Notes: a model not told the origin generated them from the sequence alone. Positions 52,585 through 63,254 are shown, counted from the stretch's first letter. The stretch is 64,000 bases of DNA from Zonotrichia leucophrys gambelii (GCF_028769735.1 NW_026992296.1:1-64000); one strand, 5' to 3'. Program-made: numbers and translations.

Positions 52585-52997
52585 TGCTGATTATGAATTT
52601 GTCCACCACTCATGGTTTACGGGCCTGTGAATTTGCTTTAGTTCCACAAACTCTGAGCGGTTGACTTCTGTGGTACTGGAGAACAAACCGCTGATAGCCT
52701 TAAAGAGCATGCGACGTAGAATTCCGAATGCTAACATGATTAGGAAAAGAACAACAAAAAACAACAAAATTGTCCTCATTATAGAGGTCCATCACCCCGA
52801 GTGTCCCCAGTCCTTGAACAATCCACTGAACCAGTCCTCTGATTAACTTCTCGGAGAGCTGTGTGGACGTTAGGTGCTGGCTGAGGAATGATCCACGCAG
52901 CTGTGAGACTGCTCAGCATGAACAGGATGACAACTCGGACAGGGCTCATCATGAGGTTAGGTAGGAGGTAGATTTTCTGTTCTACAGAGGAAAACAA
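52585..52997 (-). pseudogene. P9 Env with surface subunit and most of TM deleted
   Basis: The minus strand starts with an Env N-terminus: signal peptide MSPVRVVILFMLSSLTAAWI and then a mature-like start, IPQPAPNVHTALREVNQRTG (52779-52997). Within about 40 bp the sequence passes to a membrane anchor, MRTILLFFVVLFLIMLAFGI, and cytoplasmic tail (52591-52779). Nearly the whole ectodomain is therefore missing. The tail is followed by the PPT and 3' LTR. Confidence 0.75.
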
Positions 52998-53062
52998 ACA
53001 TTTTTGTAAAAAAAACCAAACACATACAAGGTCATGGGTCTGCCGGAATGTAGCTAACTCTC

Positions 53063-53990
53063 TTAGGAAGATTCTTCCTTCTTCTTCCGGCGGCGTCTTC
53101 TCTTGAAAGCGACAGCTGCTTGTTTCTTATTCCCATCTGCTGGAGCTGGATTTTTGGGGGCGAAAGGTTTTACCCACTTCTGGGGTATCCATCGAGGGCC
53201 TGAGGGGGTGGATGCACACGCGTAACCACGCCCCCAGGTGACGAGCTCATAAGGACCCTTGGTTTCCCAAGTTTCTGGGTCCTTAATGAGAACTGGTGGA
53301 CGCTGTGAAAACTTAAATCGGTTGTTATTATTGAAATGACGTATTACTGAAGGATTCATGTTTTCAAATGAACAATTCAGAAAATTAATGGTAAATAGGT
53401 CTTTGCAGAGCTTTTGTTGTGGAGTCATCCATGCTGCAGAATTGCTCTGCCTAGCCAGGACCTCTTTAAGTGTGTGGTGGGCATGCTCGATCACAGCTTG
53501 ACCTGTGGGGGAGTGGGGAATGCCTGTCTTATGCTCCACTCCCCACTGCTGGACAAACTCTAGGAACTCCTTAGAGGCATACGCTGGGCCATTGTCAGTT
53601 ATAATTTCCCTAGGGACCCCCAATACTGAAAAGGCTTGCAGCAAGTGTTGTTTGGCATGCACAGCCCTTTCCCCTGCATGGGCAGAGGCATAAACTGCAC
53701 CTGAGTATGTGTCTATGCTGACGTGTACGTATTTCATGCGACCAAACCTGGGAATGTGTGTGATGTCTGTCTGCCACACTTCACAGCTCCCAAGGCCTCA
53801 GGGGTTAACCCCAACACCCAGGGATGGCACTGCCTGAAGCTGGCAATTGGGACAGGTGGCCACAATGGCTCAAGCCTGACTGCGTGTAAACTGGAACTGA
53901 CGGATTAGACCTGGAACATTTTGATGGTATTGCTGGTGACTTAGCTTTGCATGTCTGGAAGGCGTGCCATTTCTGCTGGGGTGGCAAGGG
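53063..53990 (-). pseudogene. P9 integrase (class II), nearly intact
   Basis: The 238-codon frame 53063-53779 contains the catalytic core with Asp in WQTDITHIPRFGRMKYVHVS, Asp in ITDNGPAYASKEFLEFVQQW and Glu in GQAVIEHAHHTL, so the DDE triad is complete. A C-terminal domain (YELVTWGRGYACASTPSGPR) and a Lys/Arg-rich tail (KRRRRRKKK) follow. The zinc domain lies upstream (HQQYHQN and CPNCQ, 53855-53965) and holds one in-frame TGA (about 53885). It is shifted by one frame from the RNase H frame near 53945-53960. The motifs are beta/alpharetrovirus type. Confidence 0.9.
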
Positions 53991-55761
53991 AATCTGCCTT
54001 GTGATTACCTTCTGCGATCTCGCCTGGCAAATCGGTGTGTGACCTCACGTGCATCACATAGAAAAGGTGCTCCCGCTGCGAAACCAAATGAATTAGTCTT
54101 GAGAGCAACCTGTGGAGATGCCCCTCCTTGATTTCTTTGAGGACTGCCTGCTCTGCCCTGGACACCACCACCGCCACATAGGCTGAATCGGTAACCAAAT
54201 TAATTGGCTCCGAAAACTTCTCAAAGGCTCTTACGACTGCAGCTAGCTTGGCAATCTGGGGCGACCCCTCCACAAACTCAACATCAGCTTCCCAATGCTG
54301 GGTCTGGGGATTTCTCCAAGTCATCACCGACTTGTGGGATGCTCCAGACACATCAGTGAACAGTGTAAGTGCCTTGAGTGGCCTACGACTCCTTTTCTCA
54401 GGAGCAATGAGGTGGAATTCCTCATTGAACAGCTTGTGTGACGGGGCTTGGACTGATACCTGTACAGTGTAGCTGTCCAGGGATAGCTGGAGACTGGCAT
54501 TGCTCTGGAGCAGGTCCTCGAACCTCTTTATGGTTAACCTCTTGGGAGAGCTCTTTCCCTCCTTAGAAAGGTGGACTGGAAGGTGAATACACTCAAAGTC
54601 ACAACCGGCCAGCTCACGCAATCTTAGCCTGGCCTTCCAGACCAGCTGAGCTATTAGCTCCTGTGGCTGTGTGATGGTTTTGGATCGCTGATAGGAGAGG
54701 AAAACCCACTCTATGATTAGAAGTGGATCTTTTTGTACTTCAAACCATTGGAATATCAGCCCGTGTATGTGTGGTAACTTGCCCAAAACAATGAACTCAA
54801 AAGACAGCTGGGGCTTATAGCGATGAGCCTGCCTCTCGGCCAAAGCCTCCGGCACTTTTTGGAGGGCGGTTTTTTTCTCTGGGATCAGCTCCCTGGGAGA
54901 GGCTAGCTCTCTCTCTCCCTTCAGTAAATGAATGGGAGCTAGGTCCCTGTTAGTGAGACCTAGCCAAGGCCTGACCCAGGTCAAAGACCCACACAAGGAA
55001 TGGAGATCTGACAGGGTTTTGAGATCAGTCTTAATTTCCAATTTTTGCGGAACAATGGTCTGCAAAGTGATTTGCAAGCCCAGATAATTCCAAGGTGGCA
55101 TTCTCTGAAACTTGTCTTCCTGCAGTTGGAATCCAGGAGAGGTTAAAACTTTAACCACTAGGTCAAGTGTGTCTTGGAGTATTGTGTCATCGGGGGCACA
55201 CAGAAGCACATCATCCATGTAGTGTAGGATGATTGCCTCCTTTTTCTGGGCGCGCACTGGGGACAGCAATGAAGCCACGTACCCCTGGCAGATGGATGGA
55301 CTGCATTTCATACCCTGAGGCAATACTTTCCAGTGGTAGCGCTTCATTGGGGCTTTTCGGTTGGTGGTGGGAACCGAGAAGGCAAACCGTGGTGCATCTT
55401 CCAGGTGTAGGGGAATATGGAAGAAACAGTCCTTGATGTCTAGGACAGCCAATTGCCAATTTTGGGGGATCATTGTTGGGGAGGGCATCCCTGGTTGGAG
55501 AGACGCCATGTCCACAATTCTTTTGTTTATTTCTCTTAAATCATGAAGGAGCTGCCACTTATCCTTCCCTGGCTTTTTTATTACAAAGACGGGGGAATTC
55601 CAGCAGCTAGATGTCTCTTCAATGTGTCCTTTAGCCAATTGTTCTGCTAGAAGCTCCTCGAGGGCCGCTATCTTTTCATTACTGAGGGGCCACTGTTTTA
55701 CCCAGACTGGGTCATCTTTCAGCCATGTTAACTTGTGGGCGGGGTGCTCTACAGTGGCCAC
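53941..55761 (-). CDS. P9 reverse transcriptase-RNase H (606 codons)
   Basis: One open frame for the whole RT-RNase H. RT: WVKQWPLSNEKIAALEELLA, SPVFVIKKPGKDKWQLLHDL, MPSPTMIPQNWQLAVLDIKD, MKRYHWKVLPQGMKCSPSIC and an intact YMDD in LHYMDDVLLCAPDD. RNase H: LTLFTDVSGASHKSVMTW (first Asp), VEGSPQIAKLAAVVRAF (Glu is replaced or shifted), NLVTDSAYVAVVV (Asp), VMHVRSHTDLPGEIAEG and NHKADSLA. The length and motif order are those of class II Pol. Of the long frames in the window it is among the best preserved; the loss of one RNase H acidic residue is uncertain. Confidence 0.9.
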   Translation of the reverse strand: MATVEHPAHKLTWLKDDPVWVKQWPLSNEKIAALEELLAEQLAKGHIEETSSCWNSPVFVIKKPGKDKWQLLHDLREINKRIVDMASLQPGMPSPTMIPQNWQLAVLDIKDCFFHIPLHLEDAPRFAFSVPTTNRKAPMKRYHWKVLPQGMKCSPSICQGYVASLLSPVRAQKKEAIILHYMDDVLLCAPDDTILQDTLDLVVKVLTSPGFQLQEDKFQRMPPWNYLGLQITLQTIVPQKLEIKTDLKTLSDLHSLCGSLTWVRPWLGLTNRDLAPIHLLKGERELASPRELIPEKKTALQKVPEALAERQAHRYKPQLSFEFIVLGKLPHIHGLIFQWFEVQKDPLLIIEWVFLSYQRSKTITQPQELIAQLVWKARLRLRELAGCDFECIHLPVHLSKEGKSSPKRLTIKRFEDLLQSNASLQLSLDSYTVQVSVQAPSHKLFNEEFHLIAPEKRSRRPLKALTLFTDVSGASHKSVMTWRNPQTQHWEADVEFVEGSPQIAKLAAVVRAFEKFSEPINLVTDSAYVAVVVSRAEQAVLKEIKEGHLHRLLSRLIHLVSQREHLFYVMHVRSHTDLPGEIAEGNHKADSLATPAEMARLPDMQS

Positions 55762-55763
55762 TA

Positions 55764-56210
55764 TTAAAAATCCTGGGGTGTTTTAGGGATGACCAATTTG
55801 ACCCCCCACTGGGACATGGTGTCTCTACCCCACAAGGGAGCTTTGTAATTAGTAACAAATGGTCGGACACTGGCCAATTTTCCATCTGGTCCCTCAGTTT
55901 GCACAATGCTCTTTGATATCTTTGCCAACGTGACTCCTCTTACACCTTGGATTTGACCAGCCACGGGATGCAAATCCCAATGTGACAGCCACAACCTTTC
56001 AGGTATGATTGTCACATCTGCCCCTGTGTTAAGCAACCCTTCCACATGGAGATGTTCTGTTCCACGCATTAGGTTGCATCCCATAAGGGGTTTGTCCTCG
56101 CCAACCACTTCTGCCCAGTATACACCTGGTGCCTTGTCATCTGTCACCCTGGTTTTTTTAAGATTTTCTAAGCCTTCTGATGTTGACATTCCTGGAGTGA
56201 ATTTTCTCAC
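55764..56210 (-). CDS. P9 protease (class II) with Asn at the catalytic Asp
   Basis: 149-codon frame. The active-site loop reads VEGLLNTGADVTIIP; betaretroviral proteases have LLDTGADVT here, so Asp is replaced by Asn (AAC on the minus strand, 56028-56030). The flap (WDLHPVAGQIQGVRG) and the conserved LWGRDTMSQWGVKL helix are intact. The frame ends in IPKTPQDF next to RT. Upstream, gag and 5' LTR are missing because the P10 LTR begins 9 bp beyond the frame's start. Confidence 0.88.
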   Translation of the reverse strand: MRKFTPGMSTSEGLENLKKTRVTDDKAPGVYWAEVVGEDKPLMGCNLMRGTEHLHVEGLLNTGADVTIIPERLWLSHWDLHPVAGQIQGVRGVTLAKISKSIVQTEGPDGKLASVRPFVTNYKAPLWGRDTMSQWGVKLVIPKTPQDF

Positions 56211-56218
56211 ACACTTTC

Positions 56219-56435
56219 TGTAAATAACTCATTGTTTTACATTCCTTTATGGAGGAGGAGAGAGTTGATGTACTGTTGGTTTGACCAGTGACATTGCAGA
56301 GGTGTCAATGTCACCTTCCAATCCACTGTCACTTTTGTAAAGCTATAAATATTGGAGTCAGAGAATAAAACTTCCCTTTTTTCCCTTCACCTTGAGTGGT
56401 GGTGTGCTTGTGTTTTCTCATGTCCCTCAGCGACA
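56219..56435 (+). repeat. P10 5' LTR
   Basis: TGTAAATAACTCATTG...CCCTCAGCGACA, 217 bp, very short. CTATAAATATTGG (about 56343-56355) and AGAATAAAAC (about 56362) give a TATA box and poly(A) signal 20 bp apart, unusually close. The PBS follows after two bases. Confidence 0.8.
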
Positions 56436-56437
56436 TC

Positions 56438-56455
56438 TGGTGACCGCCGAAGTGT
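56438..56455 (+). other. P10 primer binding site, tRNA-Trp-like
   Basis: TGGTGACCGCCGAAGTGT. The first eight bases and, after a one-base offset, most of the rest match the Rous sarcoma virus tRNA-Trp PBS. The position two bases after the LTR is right for a PBS; the primer identity is tentative. Confidence 0.55.
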
Positions 56456-56549
56456 ATTGCAGCCAAGGCTGAGACACGGACAGCAGATTGCGAGATTGGT
56501 GAGATTTTCTCCCCCTCTTTTTGGTGCTTTGCCTGCTCTTCTTGGGGCA

Positions 56550-59058
56550 ATGGAAACCTCTGTGGTTTTCCAGGATGATTCCCTCATTTTGGATCTCTGG
56601 AGGGGGGTCCTGGAGTGTAAACAGGTATGTTTCCTGGGATGATTTGGAGAGATTGGTTCTGTGGGCCCGAGAGGGAGGTTTTTTTTCGGACCCTGCAAAG
56701 GCGTTCGATAAGCAGGAGTGGTCTCTCCTGGGGGTCCACCTCATGGAGGCCCTCTTTGATGATTGCAGTGTGGACGTGGGACCGCTGCTGGTGCAGTGGA
56801 AGAAATGTGAGGAGCTTTGGCGGGGGTCTGGTTCTTGTACCCCTCGGAGTTCCCAGGGAAGCCCTTCTATCTCGGATGTGGATGAGGAGATTGAGCTCCT
56901 GTGTGATGTGGAGTCCCCCTCCCCGTCCCACGACGGTGTGCTGGGGAGTGGCCAATATCCGCCCGGGGTGGGTTGGGCTCACAGCCAGCGGGTCCCGGGT
57001 CCGGGGGGCTCTCTGCATTCGGTGGGCCGTCTTCGCCCCGCCTCGCCCTGTGCGGGTGGCGGGGCGGGGAACGGGTTGCCCTCTCTGTGTGCCTTCCCGG
57101 CCTTTAAGAGTCAGCCTCCGCCCCTACTTGAGGCTGCTGCGGTGATGACTTGTTGTCCGAACTGCGGAGTGTCCACCACGTTCCCCCTGAGCGCGGTGGG
57201 GGTGGGCTCTCCCGCCCCCGAGTCGGGTTCCTCAGCGGGGGGAGCGAATTCGCCCTCCTCCGGGTCTGTGCAGCCTGCTGGGCATGCGCAGTCGGTGGAG
57301 GCAGTCGGGGGCGGGGCGTCGGTCGGTGCTCCGCCCGGCCCCGCTCCGGTGGGCGGGAGGCCCGTCCCTCTCCGCTCGGTGGGGGCGGTGCCCGCTGCGG
57401 GACCTTGCGGCTTGGGACGGACTCTCATAGGGGGCGTACCCGGCTCCCTTGTGCCGCCCCGCAGTGACGCGGCTCCGCGGGCCGTGCCTCCCTCGGCATC
57501 CCACTCCGCCCCCGCATCGGGGGATGGGGGCCTCGCACCGGCTTCGTCCGTGACCGCGCCGGTCTCGTCCGGCATTGTGCCAGATCTGCGGGCTGTGCTG
57601 GCAGCTGCGGCCGCCGAGGTGACCCATGGCAGGGCTGCAGCGCAGCAGGGGACTGGGGTGTTTACCTTTAGTGCAACTGCTGGCGCGGCCGGCGGGAGGC
57701 CGGTGGGTGCCCGGCGCCTAGGCGCTTTCTCGTCAGGTCTTTGGACGCTTCCTGCGTGCCAGGTGACCGTGCGTCCGAGGTACCCTGAATGTTTCTGGCC
57801 AGAGGCGAAAACCGTGACTGACGAGATGAATGACCTTGTCTCCTCCCGGCATCTGCAGGGTCGGGGGGCGAATTCCTTTGGCTCTGCCAGTGCTGCAGGG
57901 GGCGCAGGGACGAGTGGTGTTGCCCCGGCTTCCAGTCAATCACTCCCTCTTGTCTCTGGGGTGCCCAAGGCTCGGGACATAGCAGGTGCGGTGGCTGTGC
58001 CAGGGGGTCCTCAGGCTTTCCCTGTGCTCAGGGGCGTCACTCATAACACTTATGAACCCCTTGCATATAAGCTGGAGAAGGAACTCCGTGAAGCGGTTGC
58101 TCAGCATGGTTTGGGGTCTGCTGAGGTTATGCACATTCTTCGGAGACTTAATAGGGACACGCTGACACCTCACGATGTCCGTTGTGTGGCACATTCTCTT
58201 TTTGACCCTGTGCAACTTGGTGTTTTTGAGACCAAGTGGGCTCGTATGGCGGCCCAAGCGGTGAAGCGGAATGCTGCGCTGGCGCCAGAGGACCCCAGGC
58301 GTAGGGTTGTTGCTGAAATGCTGATAGGGACGGACCGTTATGAGGATGTTCAGGGACAGGTTGGATACGATCCCCTTGTGCTTCAGCAATGCAAATCGCT
58401 GGGCATAGGGGCGATTGTGCAGACCCTGGAAATGGCGGCTCCGAAGCAGCCGTTTTCAACTGTTGTCCAGGGGGATGATGAGCCTTTTATGGTATTTCTG
58501 GGAAGGTTGATTGCGTCCGTGGAGAGGCAGGTGCCTGATCCTGTGGCGAGGGAAGTTACAATTGCAAATCTTGTTAAGTGCAATTGTAATGCAGCCTGTA
58601 ACAAGGTTATAGTGGCTATGCCTGGTGATCCTAGTATCTGGGAGATGGCAGAAGCCTGTGCAAACATCATTCCCTCACGTCGGAAGTTGGCCGCTGTGGC
58701 TGCCGCTGTGCAGCCGGTCTGGGCAGCACCGCAGGGCGGGCGACCACAGCAGGGGGATGCGCAGTCTAGCAGGAAGCGGGGAAAGAAGGTGCAGAAGATC
58801 AAATTCCCCATGTTCCTGTGCGGTCGGTGTGGTAGGCCGAATCACATGTCTAACGTTTGTAAGGCGACTGTTCATGCTAATGGCCAGGCTTTACCGGGTT
58901 CGGGAAACGTGAAGAGGAGCGCGCAGCAGGAGGGGTGCGCTCAGACACAAGCTTCTCTCCAGACCCAGGTGCCGATGGAGGTCTCCTTTGCCGGCTTGCG
59001 GCCAGCACCCGCGGATCAGCAGGCGTGGACGTCTGCACCGCAGCAACAGTTGTCTTAG
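56550..59058 (+). CDS. P10 Gag (class II), open for over 800 codons
   Basis: From 56575 to 59058 a single frame is open. Matrix: LERLVLWAREGGFFSDPAKA and WSLLGVHLMEALFDDCS. Then comes a very long Pro/Gly/Ala/Ser-rich spacer (about residues 100-400). Capsid: FPVLRGVTHNTYEPLAYKLE, RAMAAQAVKR-like helices, and the MHR QGDDEPFMVFLGRLIASVER. Nucleocapsid has a CCHC knuckle, CGRCGRPNHMSNVC. Start: an ATG at 56550 (METSVVFQDD) looks like the true matrix start but is in the -1 frame and stops at 56642, so a one-base indel near 56630 probably breaks the N-terminus; the first ATG in the long frame is 56575. The frame ends overlapping the dUTPase-protease frame. Confidence 0.88.
58902..58908 (+). promoter_or_regulatory. 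Candidate -1 frameshift site GGGAAAC (gag to dUTPase-pro)
   Basis: G GGA AAC is phased correctly: GGA (58903-58905) and AAC (58906-58908) are Gag codons, and the -1 frame is the one that runs open into dUTPase-protease. GGGAAAC is the gag-pro slippery heptamer used by Mason-Pfizer monkey virus. It lies about 150 bp before the Gag stop. A downstream pseudoknot was not modelled. Confidence 0.75.
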
Positions 59059-59633
59059 ACTCGTCTGAGATACGCAAGGTTCCCCTAGATGCCTTTGGTC
59101 CCATGGGTGGGGGCATGAGTGCTCTCCTTATGGGGAGGTCCAGTGCCACCCTTCAGGGCCTCATTGTGCACCTGGGGCTCATTGATGCAGATTTTACAGG
59201 ACAGATTTGTGCCATGGTCTCCACACCCACTCCCCCTGTCACAATCCCAAAAGGGACACGGCTTGCTCAACTTGTGCCTTTTAAGTCTTCTGTTCGCAGG
59301 ACAGCTGACCGGTCACGTGGAGCTGGTGGTTTTGGATCCACCGGGCTGCCTCAGGTTCACTGGACTGCTGTCCTGACCAAGGACCGTCCCGAGATGCTGT
59401 GTACCCTGTCCGTTCCTGGTGCGACTCCCTCGGAAATCCACCTCCGCGGGCTTCTCAACAGCAGTGCTGACGTCACTGTTCTCTCCCTTGCCGCCTGGCC
59501 CTCGGAGTGGCCCCTTGATCCGGTGGAGACGTCTGTCGCGGGCCTGGGAGGGACAGCGCAATGTTACGTGGCCCAGCAGCCCGTGCTGGTCACGAACCCG
59601 GAGGGACAGATGGCCTGGGTTAGGCCTCATGTT
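58909..59633 (+). CDS. P10 dUTPase-protease, split by P11
   Basis: The -1 frame relative to Gag. dUTPase (which hydrolyses dUTP, keeping uracil out of viral DNA): GSAGVDVCTAATVVL, ALLMGRSSATLQGLIVHLGL, IDADFTGQICAMV and IPKGTRLAQLVPF are its five-motif pattern. Protease follows: the active-site loop reads LLNSSADVTVLS, where LLDTGADVT is expected, so Asp is Asn (59457-59459) and Gly is Ser. AWVRPHV near 59620 is the protease interior, where P11 is inserted (TSD TGTT). The protease frame resumes right of P11 and ends at TAA 63693-63695. Confidence 0.87.
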
Positions 59634-60025
59634 TGTTTTGTGGAGAAAAGAAGAAACTTCACAACTTTATAAAAGTTGTAAAGCCCGGTATGCTTTTATA
59701 ACGACGCGCCGGACGCAAGCCTCTCCAAAAGGGCATGCGTACTCCTGAAGATTTCAGACTTCCTTTAATCTCTATTCTAAATGCATATGCATACAGTTTC
59801 ACAAAAGGTTCATACATATTCATCCTGCATGACACTTAGCACCAGTTCTTCTTTATCAAAGGAATTTCTAGGTTGGGGCAAATTGACCTCGTGGTCTTTT
59901 TTGTTTTTCTTTCTCTGTCTCCTTGCTGTCTCAGCATGCGAGTTTTTCTTTCAGCTTTGGCCGTTTGACTTTTCACCGTTGTCAGACACTTCACTTAATT
60001 CAGGACGGATCCCTACTCTGTCTCA
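59634..60025 (-). repeat. P11 3' LTR (family c)
   Basis: The minus strand runs TGAGACAGAGTAGGG...TCCACAAAACA, 392 bp. The polypurine tract TAGGAAAGGGGGGAA lies immediately upstream (60026-60040). A TATAAAAG-like box occurs in both orientations near 59666-59700. Confidence 0.92.
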
Positions 60026-60040
60026 TTCCCCCCTTTCCTA

Positions 60041-60280
60041 GGAAATAAGTAAATTCTTTTACTTAATGAAAACTCTCATGACAATAAGTGTCTTTTAATG
60101 CTTCACTATGTATGTTTGATAAAGAGGTTAGTACAGCTATTCGTTGTAGTATTCTCTAGTTCTAAATTAACAATGTAATAGATAATCTTAAGTTTATTTC
60201 AACTAATATTAGTAAAACTAGAATAGGGTGGCACAACTTATTAAAGATTCCATTTGCAGTTGGTGACTATCTAAAGATTA
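60041..60280 (-). other. P11 env-PPT interval
   Basis: A/T-rich, no coding frame; decayed 3' end of env, including where the membrane anchor would be. Confidence 0.5.
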
Positions 60281-62890
60281 CATTTCACTAGTGATGATCT
60301 ATATTTTCTTTTATTCTTTGTAGAATTCTGGTTATCTCTTTTGTATCATGTTGGACAGTAATTAAGGTTTTCTTTCTACTTTCTTGGATTCTTTTTAAGA
60401 CTTCTAATAGGTCTTGGTGCTTAATTAATTGCTTTACTAATGTAAGGTTCGCTTTAATAGGGGTAGGTGGTAGTCTGTGATACACTGTGTAATTGGCTGT
60501 AATCAGCTGGTGGGCTGTTACTGGTACTAAATACGAAAAATCACACTCAATAATCTTAACAAAATTACAAATACAGAGATTAGAATGGTTTTTACTAAAC
60601 AGAATAACATCATTGCTATCAATTTGTACAGTAGCACAAGCAGTTTTCAAACATACGCTTTTTTTCAGTATACACGAGCACAGTTTTCTGGTCAGTGACT
60701 GGATGAATTTCAAAGTGGCAAATACTCTGTTCAGTGTCTAAACACATCTTGGGCATTAGCAGTATTGCTTTCAAAAAATGAATCTCATTTGTTCTCTAGT
60801 GATGCAGGATTCTAAGTTTACCTGTCTGCTACTTTTCATTCATCTTTTTGTGCTCACACTCGATGTTCTGAAGGATAGAGTATTGTTTCTTCATGGTTTA
60901 ATCTTAGGGCAATGATGGGATGGATAACATAAACAGTGGCATTACATATGGTAAGCACAAAGGCAGTGGCCACATTAGAAACAGGATCATAGGTGAAATT
61001 CACCATAGTCTACTAGGATTGAAACTTCTTTTCAAAATCAATTGCATTATTTCACTCAATTTTCTGAATTTCAGCTGGAAAATTACTTTTACTTTTTTCT
61101 TATATGATGAGAGCTGCTGTTGCTTGTATCTATAACTGTGCCTGTATACATCTGAAAGCTAAAGACACATTATCTTGAACTATACTAAGTGCTTCTAGTA
61201 TCAGTTTGTGGTCTTGGTCCCCGGCCTCTTCATACTTCTTTACTTTGGCAGTACTTTTGAAATCAGTTACTGGCTAGTTCTTAATGCCAATAGAGATTAC
61301 TATAAAGGCTGTTTCAATTTTATTAGGCTACTTGCTGCAGCAGCTAGTTTGTTCATCAGTATTTCTGAATCAATTTTATTTAAAACTTTTAATCTTGTCT
61401 CTAATATGCCAGTTAGATGTTTGTTATGGGGAACAGGAACTGCTTTCTGTCTATGATCATCTCTCTCTGCCAGAGGGATGTGCTGGGTTCATACTGCAAA
61501 TTCAGACACACTTCACAAGTGTATCTGACAGGGGTTTAGGTCATGCTTGAGGCAGATGTTTGGTCTGAAATGTAGAGACTTCAGGGAATCTAACTTCTCT
61601 CTCTCCCTCCAAAGCACCTGATTTCTCAGATGTGTGGCAAGCAGGAATGTCTCTCCTGGTCTACAAAACTTCACTCACCTTGCCTTTAGCTAAGATCAAG
61701 CTATGGACTGTGTTCAGGGCAGAAGATAATGGAGGGGAAATCTTGCGAGAAAAGCTTAAATTCATTGCAGTGCCTCAGAAGAAACTGGGATCAGGTTTCT
61801 GCTACTTGGAACACTCAGCACAAAAGTGATGCTCAAAATCCTACAGCCTGCTGCTGAGCTCTGAGAGGCTCTCTCTCTCTACTTCTTTTAAGCAGAATCT
61901 AACTGCTTTAAACTGGGACAATTACTGTTCTAAATCTCAGTAGGAAAAGGGACAGCTATAAATAAGGAAAATCACCTTCTTTGCTTGGGTTAATTTACCA
62001 CCTGCAGTTCAGCACTTTTTACTAGCCATTGCTTGGGGGTTCAGCTAACTAGCTTGGAAAATGACTTAAGGAAACTGATTTCTTGGTGTTCTTGGTTTTA
62101 GGCACCTGGAGAGCTGGCTCTTTCTTTTCTTGTTCTGCTCTTGAGATATGTTTGTTTTTGTGACTATGTTTCCAGCTCTCAAAGGAAGTTTTTAGGAAGG
62201 AGGAGAAGGTTGGTTGGATATTTGAGATGTTAATTTGCATTATCAACTCCACACGTTTGAGAGACCATTCTGGATTGAATAATAGCTGTTGTTCAGTCAC
62301 ATTCTTTACTACGTTAGGTTCAAGTTTGGAGTTTGGGTAGAGTCTGAACTAGTATGGGGTGTATAAGGCCCCGCTGTGGTAAAAAGTGCAGTGTCCACTT
62401 TGAATTCAAATGAAAGTCTGACAGTAACTCGAGCTCAAAGGAAGGTCACTTCTACAGGCTGTATCAGGGTGAAATTACACCAACAGTCTGATTCACTTAG
62501 GTTATCACAGACTTCCTGGTGTTCATATACACCAGGGGAGGTTCAGACACTAATTACATCTGGTCTCTCATAAGCCATCTTATTGATGACTAAGCACTTT
62601 ACTTTGATTTCTTCTCTTCAGATTCTTTGAAGTGTTTACAGTTCTCGTTCTTGCTATTTTTACTCCTGACATACTTGATTCTCGTGGATTACTGCAGTAG
62701 ATATGTTTAAATCTTTTACTTCAGAAGGTTTTCCCATGGATCTAGTATACTGATAAAATGCCAGGGACCAAGGCCATTCAGCATTGCTTTGGGTAGAGGT
62801 ACTCCCTAGTTCTAAAACTTCAGTTGTAATTCTATACAAAACAATTCTGTACACTAAAGTATGAGCTACTCTCGACCTCAGTATACTCAT
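60281..62890 (-). pseudogene. P11 Env, heavily degenerate, related to P4 Env
   Basis: Fragments on the minus strand align in order with P4 Env. 62660-62890 has NAEWPWSLAFYQYTRSMG (P4: EWPWSQAFLQSTGSMG). 62049-62300 has LLFNPEWSLKRVELIMQINI and SSFLKTSFESW (P4: FNPAWSLKQVKLLMQ). 60288-60713 has PPTPIKANLTLVKQLIKHQD and EVLKRIQESRKKTL (P4: TPIEMNLTLVRQLLLHQD). Between them are many stops and frameshifts, and the first half of the surface subunit is missing. It cannot encode a protein. Confidence 0.8.
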
Positions 62891-63235
62891 TTTGTCCGAA
62901 TAAGTTTTAGTCTCAGTTCATTGTCTCTTGGTGTCACTCTTGAAGGGGCTTCTGGGCCTTTTTCACCCGAGAGTGATGGATCTAGGCATTCTGCTCTTCG
63001 ATTTTGATTGCAATGAAGGTGGTGAGAGGTACTTGCAGTGGTCTCTTTCACTCTTTTTCTCTCCTTCCTCCCCCCTGGGGCTCCATAGTACATACTATAT
63101 TCTCCTCCGCAGGCCAGCGGGTCGTTGTCTGTCCTCGCAGGTGGCAAGTGAAGACAAGCGGAGCCCCACCAGGAAAATATCTTGGGGCGCGCCTTGGAGG
63201 TCTGTCTATCCCCCCTGCCCCCGCGGGGGCAGAGA
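62891..63235 (-). other. P11 leader
   Basis: A 122-codon minus-strand frame (62887-63255) starts at the PBS and runs through the leader. It is basic and Gly/Arg/Ser-rich with no known domain and joins the env remnant, so it is taken as leader with a large deletion of gag-pol at about 62890-62930. Confidence 0.5.
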
Positions 63236-63236
63236 A

Positions 63237-63254
63237 CTCCTGGCTGGCTCGCCA
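63237..63254 (-). other. P11 primer binding site, tRNA not identified
   Basis: The minus strand reads TGGCGAGCCAGCCAGGAG, three bases inside the LTR. The position and the TGG start fit a PBS, but I could not match it confidently to one tRNA. Confidence 0.5.

Noticed and set aside
56584..59630. Several minus-strand ORFs of 90-154 codons opposite P10 gag and pro
   Set aside because: Shadows of the GC-rich sense frame; no independent motif or codon signal.
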